A DNA stretch of 64,000 nucleotides from Candidatus Sericytochromatia bacterium (GTDB lineage: Bacteria; Cyanobacteriota; Sericytochromatia; UBA7694): contig JADMKE010000024.1 of assembly GCA_018780035.1 (NCBI GenBank), positions 124,001 through 188,000 of the forward strand. Direction: 5' to 3'. Made by a program: the position numbers and the translations under genes. Below, one piece after another: positions 44,843 to 53,164 of the stretch (positions are counted from its first letter, which is position 1; every line of letters begins with the position of its first letter). The notes beneath the pieces are model-generated. The model ran no database searches, had not been told where the DNA came from, and was given only the letters and a program-made list of their open reading frames with translations.

Positions 44843-45295
44843 TTATTTTCCTTTGTATTCCACGGTCAGGGTATTGACCAATTTATTCACACCTTCTGCT
44901 GAGACCCGGTATTTGCCACCGAGGTGCTCCCCTTTGGGGCCTACCTCTTCAAGTACCTTGCCGCCACTCCAATCATAAGAAGTAGGGCTAAATGTCATCT
45001 GAATCTGGTATTTTCCGGGTTTGAGAGGTTTGAGAGGTTTGATATTAACGGCAAAGGCCTGGGCCTTTACACTTCCAAATTCTTGCACCAAAATCGCTTT
45101 GCTGTAATTACCGGCAAAGGTCGGGTCTATCAATGCAACCAAAATTTGGGACTGATCGGGCAAATTGCTCCGGCCTTTGACTTCCCAGCCTATAGGTGTT
45201 GGGCTGATTTCGGCCTCCAAGGTATAATCTTTACCACCGGATGTGGCACAGGCAACAAGCAACAGTGCCAGAGTCCATTTGAAACCTGTCTTCAT
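44843..45295 (-). CDS. Hypothetical lipoprotein
   Basis: 150 residues with a short signal peptide ending in a lipobox (LLLVAC). The mature domain is all-beta in pattern (YTLEAEISPTPIGWEVKGRS, QILVALIDPTFAGNYSKAIL, PGKYQIQMTFSPTSYDW), like an Ig-type or DUF-type envelope sandwich. No named family is recognised. It overlaps lptC by 4 bp (ATGA) and precedes hom by one base, so it is translated within the envelope/threonine operon. Confidence 0.75.
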   Translation of the reverse strand: MKTGFKWTLALLLVACATSGGKDYTLEAEISPTPIGWEVKGRSNLPDQSQILVALIDPTFAGNYSKAILVQEFGSVKAQAFAVNIKPLKPLKPGKYQIQMTFSPTSYDWSGGKVLEEVGPKGEHLGGKYRVSAEGVNKLVNTLTVEYKGK

Positions 45296-46014
45296 TGGCC
45301 AGAAGCCTCCACATCAATGCGTTGGTCGCTGCCGACATTCATTTCAATATACACTTTTCCCTCCATCAGCATTTCTTTGGCGCGGGTTTTGACATCGAGT
45401 TTATCTGCTTCAAAATAGGTTTTGCGGCTGGTGAGTACCCGCGATCGGGTGCTGCTTTTTAAACTCTCTTCCTGTTTACTCCAAAACATTTCATCTGTTT
45501 CAACCACGTCGCCTCCATCGCTGATAATTTTGACCTTGTCATACATCATCAGATTTTCCAGGGAATAATCATATTCGGCCCGCTCCGCTTCCCAGCGCAA
45601 ATTGCGCGGCCGCGGCGGGCCCCCCCCGATTAATTCAGAAGAGAGTTCGCCTTCCCAGTCTTTGAGATTATAAAACTCGCCGTGGGGCTTTTTTTTGCCC
45701 TGAAAGAAAACATAGCGGTTGTCGCGGCTGACTTCAATTTGATCTGCAAAAATACTGAAAAAAGGCGTTCCGTTTTTGCGCCCGCGCAATTCGACGTTAA
45801 AAAAACGGATGCCAATTTGATCATCTGGCCGGGGTTTGCTGACAGGGGCTGCGGGATTGTGGGCTCCCAAACTCCAAAAGCCATATCCCAAACCGAGAAT
45901 CAATCCCAAGCCAATCAGCGGAGGCAGCGTCGGCCTGATTGCAGCCCAGAGGCGGGGGAATATTCCAATTTTGCGCTTTGGTTTCTGCGGAGCAGAGAGT
46001 GGTGCGGTACTCAT
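45292..46014 (-). CDS. lptC: LptC-like LPS-export periplasmic protein
   Basis: 240 residues. A basic cytosolic N-terminus and one membrane helix (about 33-50) anchor a periplasmic beta-jellyroll domain. Its repeats (GRKNGTPFFSIFADQIEVSR, LSSELIGGG, WEAERAEYDYSLENLMMYD, VVETDEMFWSKQEESLKS, RKTYFEADKLDVKTRAKEML) follow the LptA/LptC pattern of strand pairs ending in a W-x-A/A-D turn. LptC hands lipopolysaccharide from LptBFG to the LptA bridge, so the cell should have an LPS-type outer membrane. Overlaps rsmD by 4 bp. Confidence 0.8.
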   Translation of the reverse strand: MSTAPLSAPQKPKRKIGIFPRLWAAIRPTLPPLIGLGLILGLGYGFWSLGAHNPAAPVSKPRPDDQIGIRFFNVELRGRKNGTPFFSIFADQIEVSRDNRYVFFQGKKKPHGEFYNLKDWEGELSSELIGGGPPRPRNLRWEAERAEYDYSLENLMMYDKVKIISDGGDVVETDEMFWSKQEESLKSSTRSRVLTSRKTYFEADKLDVKTRAKEMLMEGKVYIEMNVGSDQRIDVEASGQ

Positions 46015-46577
46015 AACATGGGCGAAGCCTGGGTGAGAAAAGTCAAACAGGTATCACCATAACGGCGGGTTTCTTCCCAGAGCCAGTTTTTGAGGTTGAG
46101 ATGTTCCATATCGCGGTTTTTGCGGTGTTCCAGACAGAGCCGGGTCTTGCCGCTGCCCCAAATCTGAATTGTTTGGTCAAGCACCTCTAACAGGGGCAAA
46201 TAGACGCCACTGGCATAAGGTGGGTCGATAAAGACCAAATCGGCCTTGGGTCGGGCTCTGCGTAAAAATACCAGCACATCTGCAGGAATCACCTGGGCCC
46301 GGTCCTGGGCTTCATATTTTTCCAAATTTTGGCGAATCAGACCAGCCGAACGGCGGTTCTTTTCAACAAACCAGACCTCGGATGCGCCTCGGCTGAGGGC
46401 TTCCATGCCCATAATGCCACTGCCTGCGCAGAGATCCCAAAATACAGAGCCGGGCAAATCGGCACCCATGATCTGAAACAGGGCCTCTCGGACTTTGGAA
46501 GAGGTGGGCCGTAATTCTGGGGATTCTAACCATTTGACTGAGCGGTTGCGCCACTCACCGCCGAGAATTCGCAGCAT
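46011..46577 (-). CDS. rsmD: 16S rRNA (guanine-966-N2)-methyltransferase
   Basis: 188 residues. The N-terminal RILGGEWRNRSVKWL, LRPTSSKVREALFQIM, SAM-binding FWDLCAGSGIMGMEALSRGA and catalytic VFIDPPYASG motifs are those of RsmD, which methylates G966 of 16S rRNA in the assembled small subunit. The gene lies 4 bases after the peptidase gene and overlaps lptC. Confidence 0.95.
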   Translation of the reverse strand: MLRILGGEWRNRSVKWLESPELRPTSSKVREALFQIMGADLPGSVFWDLCAGSGIMGMEALSRGASEVWFVEKNRRSAGLIRQNLEKYEAQDRAQVIPADVLVFLRRARPKADLVFIDPPYASGVYLPLLEVLDQTIQIWGSGKTRLCLEHRKNRDMEHLNLKNWLWEETRRYGDTCLTFLTQASPML

Positions 46578-46581
46578 CGTG

Positions 46582-48699
46582 TTATTTTACCTTCATGTCA
46601 AAAACCCGAAAGAGAAAGGCAAAAGTATCGGCCTGTCCTTCGAGATATTTGCTGATCGGTTTGCCTGCGCCGTGTCCGGCTTTGGTTTCGACCCGCAATA
46701 AGATTGGATTTTTGCCTTCAGATGCCGCTTGCAGGGCGGCTGTAAATTTGTAGGCATGGGCTGAGACCACGCGGTCATCGTGATCGGCGGTGGTGATTAA
46801 AACCGCAGGATGGGGCTGGGGTTTTTGAATGCGGTGCAGGGGAGAGTAAGCTGAGAGAAATTGAAAATGAGAGGGGTTTTCAATCGCATTGCCATACTCT
46901 CCGACCCAGTAGCGCCCCACAGTAAAGAGATGGTAGCGCAGCATATCCAACACAGGCACCTGACAGATAGCGGCCCCAAACAAATCGGGTCTCTGCAACA
47001 GTGTCGCACCGACAAGCAGTCCGCCATTACTACCGCCTTGAATCGCCAATTTGGCAGGGCTGGTATAACCTGTTTTTATCAGCCATTCAGAGGTGGCGAT
47101 CAAATCGTCAAAGACGTTTTGTTTTTTCGCCAACATGCCCGCTTGGTGCCATTCTTCGCCATATTCACCGCCACCGCGTAAATTGACAACGGCATAAATG
47201 CCTCCCCGCTCTAGCCAAAAGAGCTCAGAGGCTGAAAAAGAGGGCGTGAGAGAGACGTTAAAGCCGCCATAACCATAGAGCAATAGCGGGTTTTTTCCAT
47301 CCAATTTGACGTCTTTGCGGTGGGTCAGAAAAACAGGCACACGTGTGCCGTCTTTAGAAGGAACAAAGACCTGGGTGGTTGTATAGGGGCTGGCATCAAA
47401 CTGAATTTCGGGTTTGTGCAAGACACTGAGTTGGCGGTTCTGCAGATTGTAGCGGTAACTGGTGCGCGGAAAGAGGTAAGAGGTCAGTCCGAAAATCATC
47501 TCTGTATCACTGCGTTCACCTGTCAAGCCCGAAAGGGAACCCAACACAGGCAGGGGAATTTCGTGATCAAATTTACCTTGGTCCGAATAGACCCGAATCC
47601 GGTAATGTGCGTCGTGTAACCACCCTGTGACCAATTGCTCGTTAATAAAGCTGGCAAAACTGAGCACATCGGCCTGTTGGGGAATGATCTCTTGCCAATC
47701 TGCCCGTTGGGGCTTATTCAAGTCGATTAATATCACGCGTTTGCGTGGGGCATTTAAATCAGTTTGTAAATAAAAGCGAGTACCTTGATTGTCGATCACA
47801 CTGTAATGGGCATCCGCTAGATCCAAAAGTTGAACGACAGGCCCATTTGTTGTGAGATCTTTGTAATAGAGGCGGTTTTCAGGCTGGGTGCCTTTGTGGC
47901 CATAGAGCAACAAATACCTGCCATCTTCGGTCATCGCCGGATAAAAATCCCAGTCTGGTAAATCGGGTCTGGCAAAGACCTCTGTATCCTTTTGAGGGTC
48001 GCTGCCGAGCTGATGCCAATAGACCTTGTTATTCAGATATTGCTCTTTGGCTGGCACCGATCCCGGTTTGGGATAGCGATTATAATAAAATCCACTCTTG
48101 TCGTTTTTCCAGGCGATACCCGAAAATTTAAGATCGGTGAGGGTTTCGGGATAATCTTTGCCCGTCTCTAGATTGCGGATTTTGACCTCTTGCCAATCAC
48201 TGCCACTGCGAGAAATGGCATATGCCATCAGAGAGCCATCTTTGCTGAAATGGGTATTTGAGACGGCGACAGTGCCATCTTTACTGAGTGTATTGGGATC
48301 CAGCAAAAGGCGGGCAGGGGCATCGAGATGGTCTTGAATATAGAGCACAGATTGGTTTTGCAGGCCGTTGTTTTTCCAAAGTGCATACCGTTTCCCAGCT
48401 TTAAAGGGCACGCCGGTACGGGGGTAATTCTGCAGGGTTTCTAAACGTTGGAGAATCAAATCCCGATCTGGCAAAGCCTTTAAATATTCTTGTGTCAAGA
48501 GATTTTGGGCTTCAACCCAGGTTTCTGTTTCCGGGGTCGAGGGATCTTCCAGCCAGCGGTAGGGGTCTGCCACAGATGTGCCGTGATAATTTTCGACCAA
48601 GGCCTCACGCCGAGCAGGCGGGTAATTCCAGGTTGTGGCGTATACAGGCAGACTCAAGCTGAATACCCAAGTGGCTAAAATACAGATCTTACCAAGCAT
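46582..48699 (-). CDS. Secreted prolyl oligopeptidase (S9A)
   Basis: 705 residues. A signal peptide (about 1-22, ending VYATT) exports it to the periplasm, unlike cytosolic relatives. The N-terminal segment PPARREALVENYHGTSVADP and WLEDPSTPETETWVEAQN leads into a seven-bladed propeller (about 80-420). The hydrolase domain has the catalytic serine in GGSNGGLLVG, the aspartate in ADHDDRVV and the histidine in AGHGAGKP. It cleaves short peptides after proline. ATG 48699 (9 bases after GAGAGG) is preferred to the in-frame ATG at 48825, which lies deep in the upstream gene. Overlaps the acetyltransferase gene by 11 bases. Confidence 0.93.
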   Translation of the reverse strand: MLGKICILATWVFSLSLPVYATTWNYPPARREALVENYHGTSVADPYRWLEDPSTPETETWVEAQNLLTQEYLKALPDRDLILQRLETLQNYPRTGVPFKAGKRYALWKNNGLQNQSVLYIQDHLDAPARLLLDPNTLSKDGTVAVSNTHFSKDGSLMAYAISRSGSDWQEVKIRNLETGKDYPETLTDLKFSGIAWKNDKSGFYYNRYPKPGSVPAKEQYLNNKVYWHQLGSDPQKDTEVFARPDLPDWDFYPAMTEDGRYLLLYGHKGTQPENRLYYKDLTTNGPVVQLLDLADAHYSVIDNQGTRFYLQTDLNAPRKRVILIDLNKPQRADWQEIIPQQADVLSFASFINEQLVTGWLHDAHYRIRVYSDQGKFDHEIPLPVLGSLSGLTGERSDTEMIFGLTSYLFPRTSYRYNLQNRQLSVLHKPEIQFDASPYTTTQVFVPSKDGTRVPVFLTHRKDVKLDGKNPLLLYGYGGFNVSLTPSFSASELFWLERGGIYAVVNLRGGGEYGEEWHQAGMLAKKQNVFDDLIATSEWLIKTGYTSPAKLAIQGGSNGGLLVGATLLQRPDLFGAAICQVPVLDMLRYHLFTVGRYWVGEYGNAIENPSHFQFLSAYSPLHRIQKPQPHPAVLITTADHDDRVVSAHAYKFTAALQAASEGKNPILLRVETKAGHGAGKPISKYLEGQADTFAFLFRVFDMKVK

Positions 48700-49123
48700 G
48701 AAAAGGAACCTCTCCGTCGGATTCAGGTAAATCACCCGGACGGGGCTTGCGTCTAAAATAGCCTTCCAATCCGCGCTGAAACCCCAGTTTTTCAAAAAAT
48801 AGCTCATTGCCAGGTTGAGCCCCAAAAAATAAACTGGTCGGGGCGTGTTCCCAGGCCAATTTCATCAATTCCCGTCCCACACCGCCACCTTGAAAGTCAG
48901 GGTGAACCAGGATTTCTGGCAGGGTACTAAATAAATAACCATCGCTCAGAATGCGCACACAACCCACCAACTGGCCTTCAAACCTGGCTGTGATATTCAA
49001 GGTGTTTTGCAGGGCTCGGGCCGTGCGCAATCGATCATAGCTCCCCGGCCAGACTGTCTGGGCCAAGGCCAAGAAATCATCGGTGCTCAAATGTTCATCA
49101 TCGGCGATATAGGTGATGGGCAT
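48689..49123 (-). CDS. GNAT-family N-acetyltransferase
   Basis: 144 residues, a single GNAT domain. The acetyl-CoA binding loop is VHPDFQGGGVGRELMKLA (motif A). Preceding strands VGCVRILSDGYLFSTLPEIL and the C-terminal LFFGAQPGNELFFEKLGFQR complete the fold. The subgroup with FFEKLGF near the end often acetylates small amines, but the substrate cannot be read. First gene of the leftward operon running to hom. Confidence 0.88.
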   Translation of the reverse strand: MPITYIADDEHLSTDDFLALAQTVWPGSYDRLRTARALQNTLNITARFEGQLVGCVRILSDGYLFSTLPEILVHPDFQGGGVGRELMKLAWEHAPTSLFFGAQPGNELFFEKLGFQRGLEGYFRRKPRPGDLPESDGEVPFHAW

Positions 49124-49235
49124 ACTACAGTTTAGTATAAAAAGCAGATTATCGGCGGCGATCTTGCCTTCACTGTGATCCCAAACGCATTTCAGGTGTC
49201 CGGATTCTCACAGTTTCACTGTGCCCTTAAATGCT

Positions 49236-49252
49236 TTACATAAGTTTACATT
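49236..49252 (+). promoter_or_regulatory. TTACAT direct-repeat motif shared with the CAP-lipoprotein upstream region
   Basis: TTACATAAGTTTACATT, two TTACAT copies ten bases apart. An almost identical motif (TTACATAACTTTACATT, one mismatch in 17) lies at 29907-29923 upstream of the broken CAP lipoprotein gene, in the opposite orientation relative to its gene. Here it sits about 40 bases before the riboswitch, where the promoter should be. A shared operator or a promoter element is possible; chance is not excluded in AT-rich DNA. Confidence 0.3.
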
Positions 49253-49282
49253 CTGTTTGAATAGAGATATCCCTCCGCAAGG

Positions 49283-49356
49283 AAGGAAAAAGGCAAACCC
49301 GTCGCGAGGCGGGGACGCAAAGCCACGGGACTCAAGTAGTTAGCCGGGTTGCCCAA
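49283..49356 (+). promoter_or_regulatory. Cyclic di-GMP-I (GEMM) riboswitch
   Basis: The GEMM-I core is clear: AGGCAAACC (from 49291), a GCGA tetraloop between paired CCCG-type arms (49298-49311), GGGACGCAAAGCC (49312-49323), a second hairpin arm, and AGTTAGCCGGGTTGCC closing the helix (about 49338-49353). The GNRA loop and the tetraloop receptor side are both present. The class binds cyclic di-GMP. It lies directly before a lipoprotein gene: only about 12 bases separate it from GAGGAG and no terminator hairpin intervenes, so control of translation initiation is likely. Confidence 0.92.
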
Positions 49357-49380
49357 AACCAAAACTGAGGAGAATGACCC

Positions 49381-50397
49381 ATGAAATTTTTATCTTTGTC
49401 CAAATCGGCCTTGAAAGCAAGTTTAAGTCTGTTGCTTTTGACCAGTTGTACCCCTGAAAGCCTCACTGCTGTCAATGGACTTTTGGCAAAAATGCAGGCT
49501 CAAAAATCGGATCAACGGGGTGTTGTTGACCCCAATGTCAAGGGACGGAATGAGAAGCCATATGCTGAAAATACCCTCCAAACAGACACCCGGACTGAAG
49601 CGGAGCTCAAGGGAGATTTAAAAGAACAATCACTGCTTCAGGTCATCGCTCCCAACGTCAAGGGTCAGCAAGATGACAATCAGAATGCTGATAACACCCT
49701 CCAAACAGACACCCGGACTGAAGCGGAGCTTAAGGGAGAAATATCATTTCCATCACGGGTACCCAGTCTCATGGTTCAAACAAACACTGAAAATCAAAAT
49801 AACTTCGGAATGGCTGAACCACCACCTGAGCAATCAGCCGGTCAAGGCTGCCTACAAGCCTTGATTCGTGTGCGGTTTGGTCAGTTTGAACTCAATCCCA
49901 GTGCGCAAGCCAAATCTTGGAAAGGTCGCCTCGAAACCAGCCAGGGCAGATTTTTTCAGCTCAACAAAATTCAATTTGAAGCTCAAGATCAGCTGGAACT
50001 AAGCGTAGATCAGCGTTTGATCTCTTTTCAAACGCAAACCCAGCCCCATTATGATGGCTTTGCCACGCTCTTACAGGTTCCTGCGGGCAGCCCTTTGCCC
50101 AGCCTAAAATTGATCACTGAATTGGGTGTTAAAACCCTGACCTTTAAAGAACTCCAGCATCTGAACGCAGTGAAATCGGTCGATAGTACCGGCAACCGTA
50201 TTCAGATTCAAGCAGAATTGCTGCCCCCCCAAACCGGGGCCTGTGGCAATACCCGCCCGGAGTTGCCGGAACTCAGATTTCCTGGTGAAAACACCGAAGT
50301 CAATGAGGGTTCCGCCGTCCCCACACCAGTTGAAACGCCTCAGCTCCAGGTTAGCGCAGAGGCACGGGCTGAAACAGTGGCAGAAGCCCAGTTCTAA
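49381..50397 (+). CDS. Riboswitch-controlled lipoprotein with internal duplication
   Basis: 338 residues. The signal peptide ends in a lipobox (LLLTSC). Residues about 55-125 contain a 41-residue tandem duplication: PNVKG…ENTLQTDTRTEAELKG and PNVKG…DNTLQTDTRTEAELKG. A folded region (about 155-305) begins GCLQALIRVRFGQFELNPSA and contains a cysteine pair (GC…GACG) that could form a disulphide; strands WKGRLETSQGRFFQL and DQLELSVDQRLISFQ suggest a beta-rich domain. The tail is Glu/Ala/Pro-rich. No family is recognised. The upstream c-di-GMP riboswitch suggests a role in the motile/sessile switch, such as adhesion or matrix. Confidence 0.75.
   Translation: MKFLSLSKSALKASLSLLLLTSCTPESLTAVNGLLAKMQAQKSDQRGVVDPNVKGRNEKPYAENTLQTDTRTEAELKGDLKEQSLLQVIAPNVKGQQDDNQNADNTLQTDTRTEAELKGEISFPSRVPSLMVQTNTENQNNFGMAEPPPEQSAGQGCLQALIRVRFGQFELNPSAQAKSWKGRLETSQGRFFQLNKIQFEAQDQLELSVDQRLISFQTQTQPHYDGFATLLQVPAGSPLPSLKLITELGVKTLTFKELQHLNAVKSVDSTGNRIQIQAELLPPQTGACGNTRPELPELRFPGENTEVNEGSAVPTPVETPQLQVSAEARAETVAEAQF
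49570..49739 (+). repeat. 123-bp tandem duplication within the lipoprotein gene
   Basis: 47-bp blocks at 49570-49616 and 49693-49739 are almost identical (two synonymous-position differences) and lie exactly 123 bases (41 codons) apart. The flanking halves of each unit have diverged more. This points to a recent duplication or to conversion of the NTLQTDTRTEAELKG segment. Confidence 0.85.
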
Positions 50398-50416
50398 TTC
50401 TTGATTTATCGTCAGG

Positions 50417-50446
50417 CCGGAGCAACCATGCTCCGGTTTTTTTTTG
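50417..50446 (+). terminator. Rho-independent terminator of the riboswitch-controlled gene
   Basis: CCGGAGCA and TGCTCCGG pair perfectly across an ACCA loop (50417-50436), followed by nine T residues. It lies 20 bases after the lipoprotein stop. Confidence 0.9.
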
Positions 50447-50575
50447 TCTGCAGTCTGAAATACACCCGCCTGACAAAATAAAATCTTTACGACAATTTAA
50501 CTTCAGCTTTCTGGACTGGGCCAGATAAACAAAGGGACAGGGTTTCAATCTTTTCAAACCAAAAGGACGGCAGAC

Positions 50576-51355
50576 ATGGCCAATTTGCAAGTTTCACCAG
50601 CGACATCTGTGGTTGCGATTCAAAATCCGATAAACAAACAACAATACAAGCAACCGGAACTGCAAATTGCCAGCACCAGCCTCGATCAAAACCACATGGT
50701 AGTCAAATTTAACCGCCCGATGGGGATGGACGAAGCTGTGAGTAAACTTTTTCCAGATGCCACAGCGGTTCGCGATATCCCCCCCGCCTTTCAGATTTCA
50801 GGTGGAGGCAATCAAACGGTCGAAGTGACAACCGCCAAAGGCAAAGTGTATCAAGTCCATATTCCGCCTCGGGGCTGTTTTGGGCCACCCTCGAACTCAG
50901 TCACTGTTACAGACATTACTCAGCAAAAACCCAGTTTGCCCCTCGATCGGGTTCAATTGCCTCACCCCTCTAAACTCAAACCCATCTCTCAGTTGATTCA
51001 ACCCTTGGTACGCAATCCCAATGCCGATCTCACCCTCAAAGAAATAGTCAATGGCAACCCCTGGTTTACCTACCAATTTGACCAGCCTGTGGTCAGCCTA
51101 AAAGATCTTTTACCCTTGATCGCGCCACATGCCAAATTGGTGGGAGAAGAAAAAACAGCCCAAGGCACAAGCCTCACATATCTCAATGGAGAAGGCAATC
51201 AGGAAAGCCTCTTTCTCAAACAGGGCTCAACTCAGGTGGAACAACACATTTACCGCGATCCGTCACTGCCTGGCATGGGGCTGCTTTTGAATGAGTCGGA
51301 AATACCCGGCGGCAATCATCGGATTGCTGAGTTTAACAAACGACTCAAAGCATAA
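50576..51355 (+). CDS. Hypothetical protein
   Basis: 259 residues with no signal peptide or membrane helix. AAAGGA-type sequence (AAAAGGACGG) precedes the ATG. Two halves have a similar flavour, each with a strand and LKDLLPLIAPHAKLVG-like or MDEAVSKLFPDATAV segment followed by a beta stretch (NQTVEVTTAKGKVYQVHIPP, TSLTYLNGEGNQESLFLKQ), so it may be an internal duplication of a small alpha/beta module. No family recognised. It is a single gene between a terminator and a convergent methyltransferase. Confidence 0.65.
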   Translation: MANLQVSPATSVVAIQNPINKQQYKQPELQIASTSLDQNHMVVKFNRPMGMDEAVSKLFPDATAVRDIPPAFQISGGGNQTVEVTTAKGKVYQVHIPPRGCFGPPSNSVTVTDITQQKPSLPLDRVQLPHPSKLKPISQLIQPLVRNPNADLTLKEIVNGNPWFTYQFDQPVVSLKDLLPLIAPHAKLVGEEKTAQGTSLTYLNGEGNQESLFLKQGSTQVEQHIYRDPSLPGMGLLLNESEIPGGNHRIAEFNKRLKA

Positions 51356-51366
51356 ACCCGATTGAT

Positions 51367-52035
51367 TCAGGTCACCCGCTCTAACCAAGAATGAAAGCTC
51401 AATAGGTTTTTTTTCCAGTGGTCATCTCTGAGAATAAAATTCTCATTTTGGCTCAAAAATGTCTTGAGTGCCTCTTGGGGGCCGGGGCCAAAGTTGCGAA
51501 AGACGGGATTTCCATTGAGATTGGTGTCTTCCACAATCAGATAATCCCCCAGAGCCAGAAGTTGGCTGTATATTGCCAACTCCGCACCAACATGATCTGC
51601 TGCATGATCTGAGTCCAATGAAATCAGACGGGGGCCCGTGGGCAAAAGTGCTGTCAGTTGAGTGAATACTATTGGATCGGTTGAATTTCCCTGTAAAAGC
51701 GTGATGCGCGGGTGATTCAATTGCTGCGCTTCTGGGCTGAGCTCCAGATCAATCCCTATCACTTTGGCCTCGGAATCTGCCCCTTGAATATCCAAGAGTT
51801 GTGCAAAAAAAAGCAAAGAGCCGCCCCCTGCCACCCCCGTTTGCACAATCGCCTTCGGCCTCAGCTCAAAAATCAGCGATTGGTAGACCATCAGATCAAA
51901 AGGACATTGTTTGATTTGAAAGCCTTGCCAGTGGTTTTGGTCCCAGCCCAAATGGTGATAATAGAGCTGATGAAAAGCGTCAATTAAATAATTTTGGACC
52001 TGGAGTGAGTCAGAATCACTTAAATCAGAAGCCAC
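51367..52035 (-). CDS. CmcI-like SAM-dependent O-methyltransferase
   Basis: 222 residues. KAIVQTGVAGGGSLLFFAQL is the SAM-binding loop, KVIGIDLELSPEAQQ the acidic strand end, and SLDSDHAADHVGAEL the metal-binding segment. This order is typical of the cephalosporin-hydroxylase/CmcI family, whose members O-methylate sugars or small molecules (for example rhamnosyl O-methyltransferases). It is beside the pseudaminic acid genes, so sugar methylation is plausible. Divergent from pseB. Confidence 0.8.
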   Translation of the reverse strand: MASDLSDSDSLQVQNYLIDAFHQLYYHHLGWDQNHWQGFQIKQCPFDLMVYQSLIFELRPKAIVQTGVAGGGSLLFFAQLLDIQGADSEAKVIGIDLELSPEAQQLNHPRITLLQGNSTDPIVFTQLTALLPTGPRLISLDSDHAADHVGAELAIYSQLLALGDYLIVEDTNLNGNPVFRNFGPGPQEALKTFLSQNENFILRDDHWKKNLLSFHSWLERVT

Positions 52036-52162
52036 TGTTTGAGACCTTTTTTTAATGTTGCAAAAACCATATTATCCGATTATTCACACAGGCTGTATAA
52101 CAAAACTCTTGTCTGGGGAATAGTTTGGTATCATGAATTAAGTGAGAAAGTACAAGGATTCT

Positions 52163-53161
52163 ATGTTAAATCAAGGTTCTATTTTGATTACAGGTGGGAC
52201 AGGCTCATTCGGTCATGCCTTTGTCCCCATGACGCTTGCCAAATTTAATCCTCGCAGATTGGTTATTTTTTCCCGAGATGAAATGAAGCAATGGGAAATG
52301 GCCAAGATCTATGCGGGAGACCCACGAGTTCGCTTTTTTATCGGCGATGTCAGAGACAAGGACCGATTGGAACGGGCCCTCGATGGCATCGATTTTGTGG
52401 TCCACGCTGCGGCCACAAAAATTGTTCCCATTGCTGAATACAATCCCTTTGAATGTATCAAAACCAACGTCAACGGGGCTATGAACCTGATCGATGCCTG
52501 TATCGATCAACGGGTCAAGCGGGTGGTTGCTCTTTCTACAGACAAAGCCAGTAGCCCAGCGAATCTCTATGGCGCCAGCAAACTCGCCTCAGATAAACTT
52601 TTTGTGGCAGGCAATTCTTATTCGGGATTACACAAAACAAGTTTCAGCGTTGTCCGTTATGGAAATGTGATGGGTTCAAGGGGATCTGTGATTCCGCTTT
52701 TTCTGTCATTGGCCGAACAGGGCGAATTGCCCATTACAGACCCCCGCATGACCCGATTTATGATCACACTTGAGCAAGGTGTGAGTTTGGTTTGGCGTGC
52801 TTTTGAAGACATGGTTGGCGGTGAAATTTATGTTAAAAAAATTCCGTCGATGAAAATTTCGGATATTGCCCATGCCGTTTCCCCTGAAGCCCGACAAAAA
52901 GTGATAGGCATTCGACCGGGTGAAAAATTGCATGAACAAATGATCAGCATTGAAGACGCCCAACACACCTACGCCTACAGCGATTATTATAAAATTCTTC
53001 CGGCCATCCACAATTGGAGTGAAGATCCCGAAAGAATCAGCGATGGCTTAAAAGTACCTTCGGAATTTACCTATTGTTCTGACAACAATGCTGAGTGGAT
53101 GAGCATTGAAACTTTAAAACAGTGGATTGAGCAAAATCGGGAAAAAATAGGCAAAATCTGA
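52163..53161 (+). CDS. pseB: UDP-N-acetylglucosamine 4,6-dehydratase (inverting)
   Basis: 332 residues. First step of pseudaminic acid synthesis: it dehydrates UDP-GlcNAc and inverts C5. The short-chain dehydrogenase fold shows ILITGGTGSFGHAFV (NADP), FIGDVRDKDRLERAL, HAAATKIVPIAEYNP, STDKASSPANLYGASK (Y-x-x-x-K catalytic pair), VRYGNVMGSRGSVIP and GIRPGEKLHEQMI, all typical of PseB/FlaA1. ATG 52163 has AAGGA four bases upstream; a GTG at 52142 would add seven residues. Confidence 0.96.
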   Translation: MLNQGSILITGGTGSFGHAFVPMTLAKFNPRRLVIFSRDEMKQWEMAKIYAGDPRVRFFIGDVRDKDRLERALDGIDFVVHAAATKIVPIAEYNPFECIKTNVNGAMNLIDACIDQRVKRVVALSTDKASSPANLYGASKLASDKLFVAGNSYSGLHKTSFSVVRYGNVMGSRGSVIPLFLSLAEQGELPITDPRMTRFMITLEQGVSLVWRAFEDMVGGEIYVKKIPSMKISDIAHAVSPEARQKVIGIRPGEKLHEQMISIEDAQHTYAYSDYYKILPAIHNWSEDPERISDGLKVPSEFTYCSDNNAEWMSIETLKQWIEQNREKIGKI

Positions 53162-53164
53162 TTC

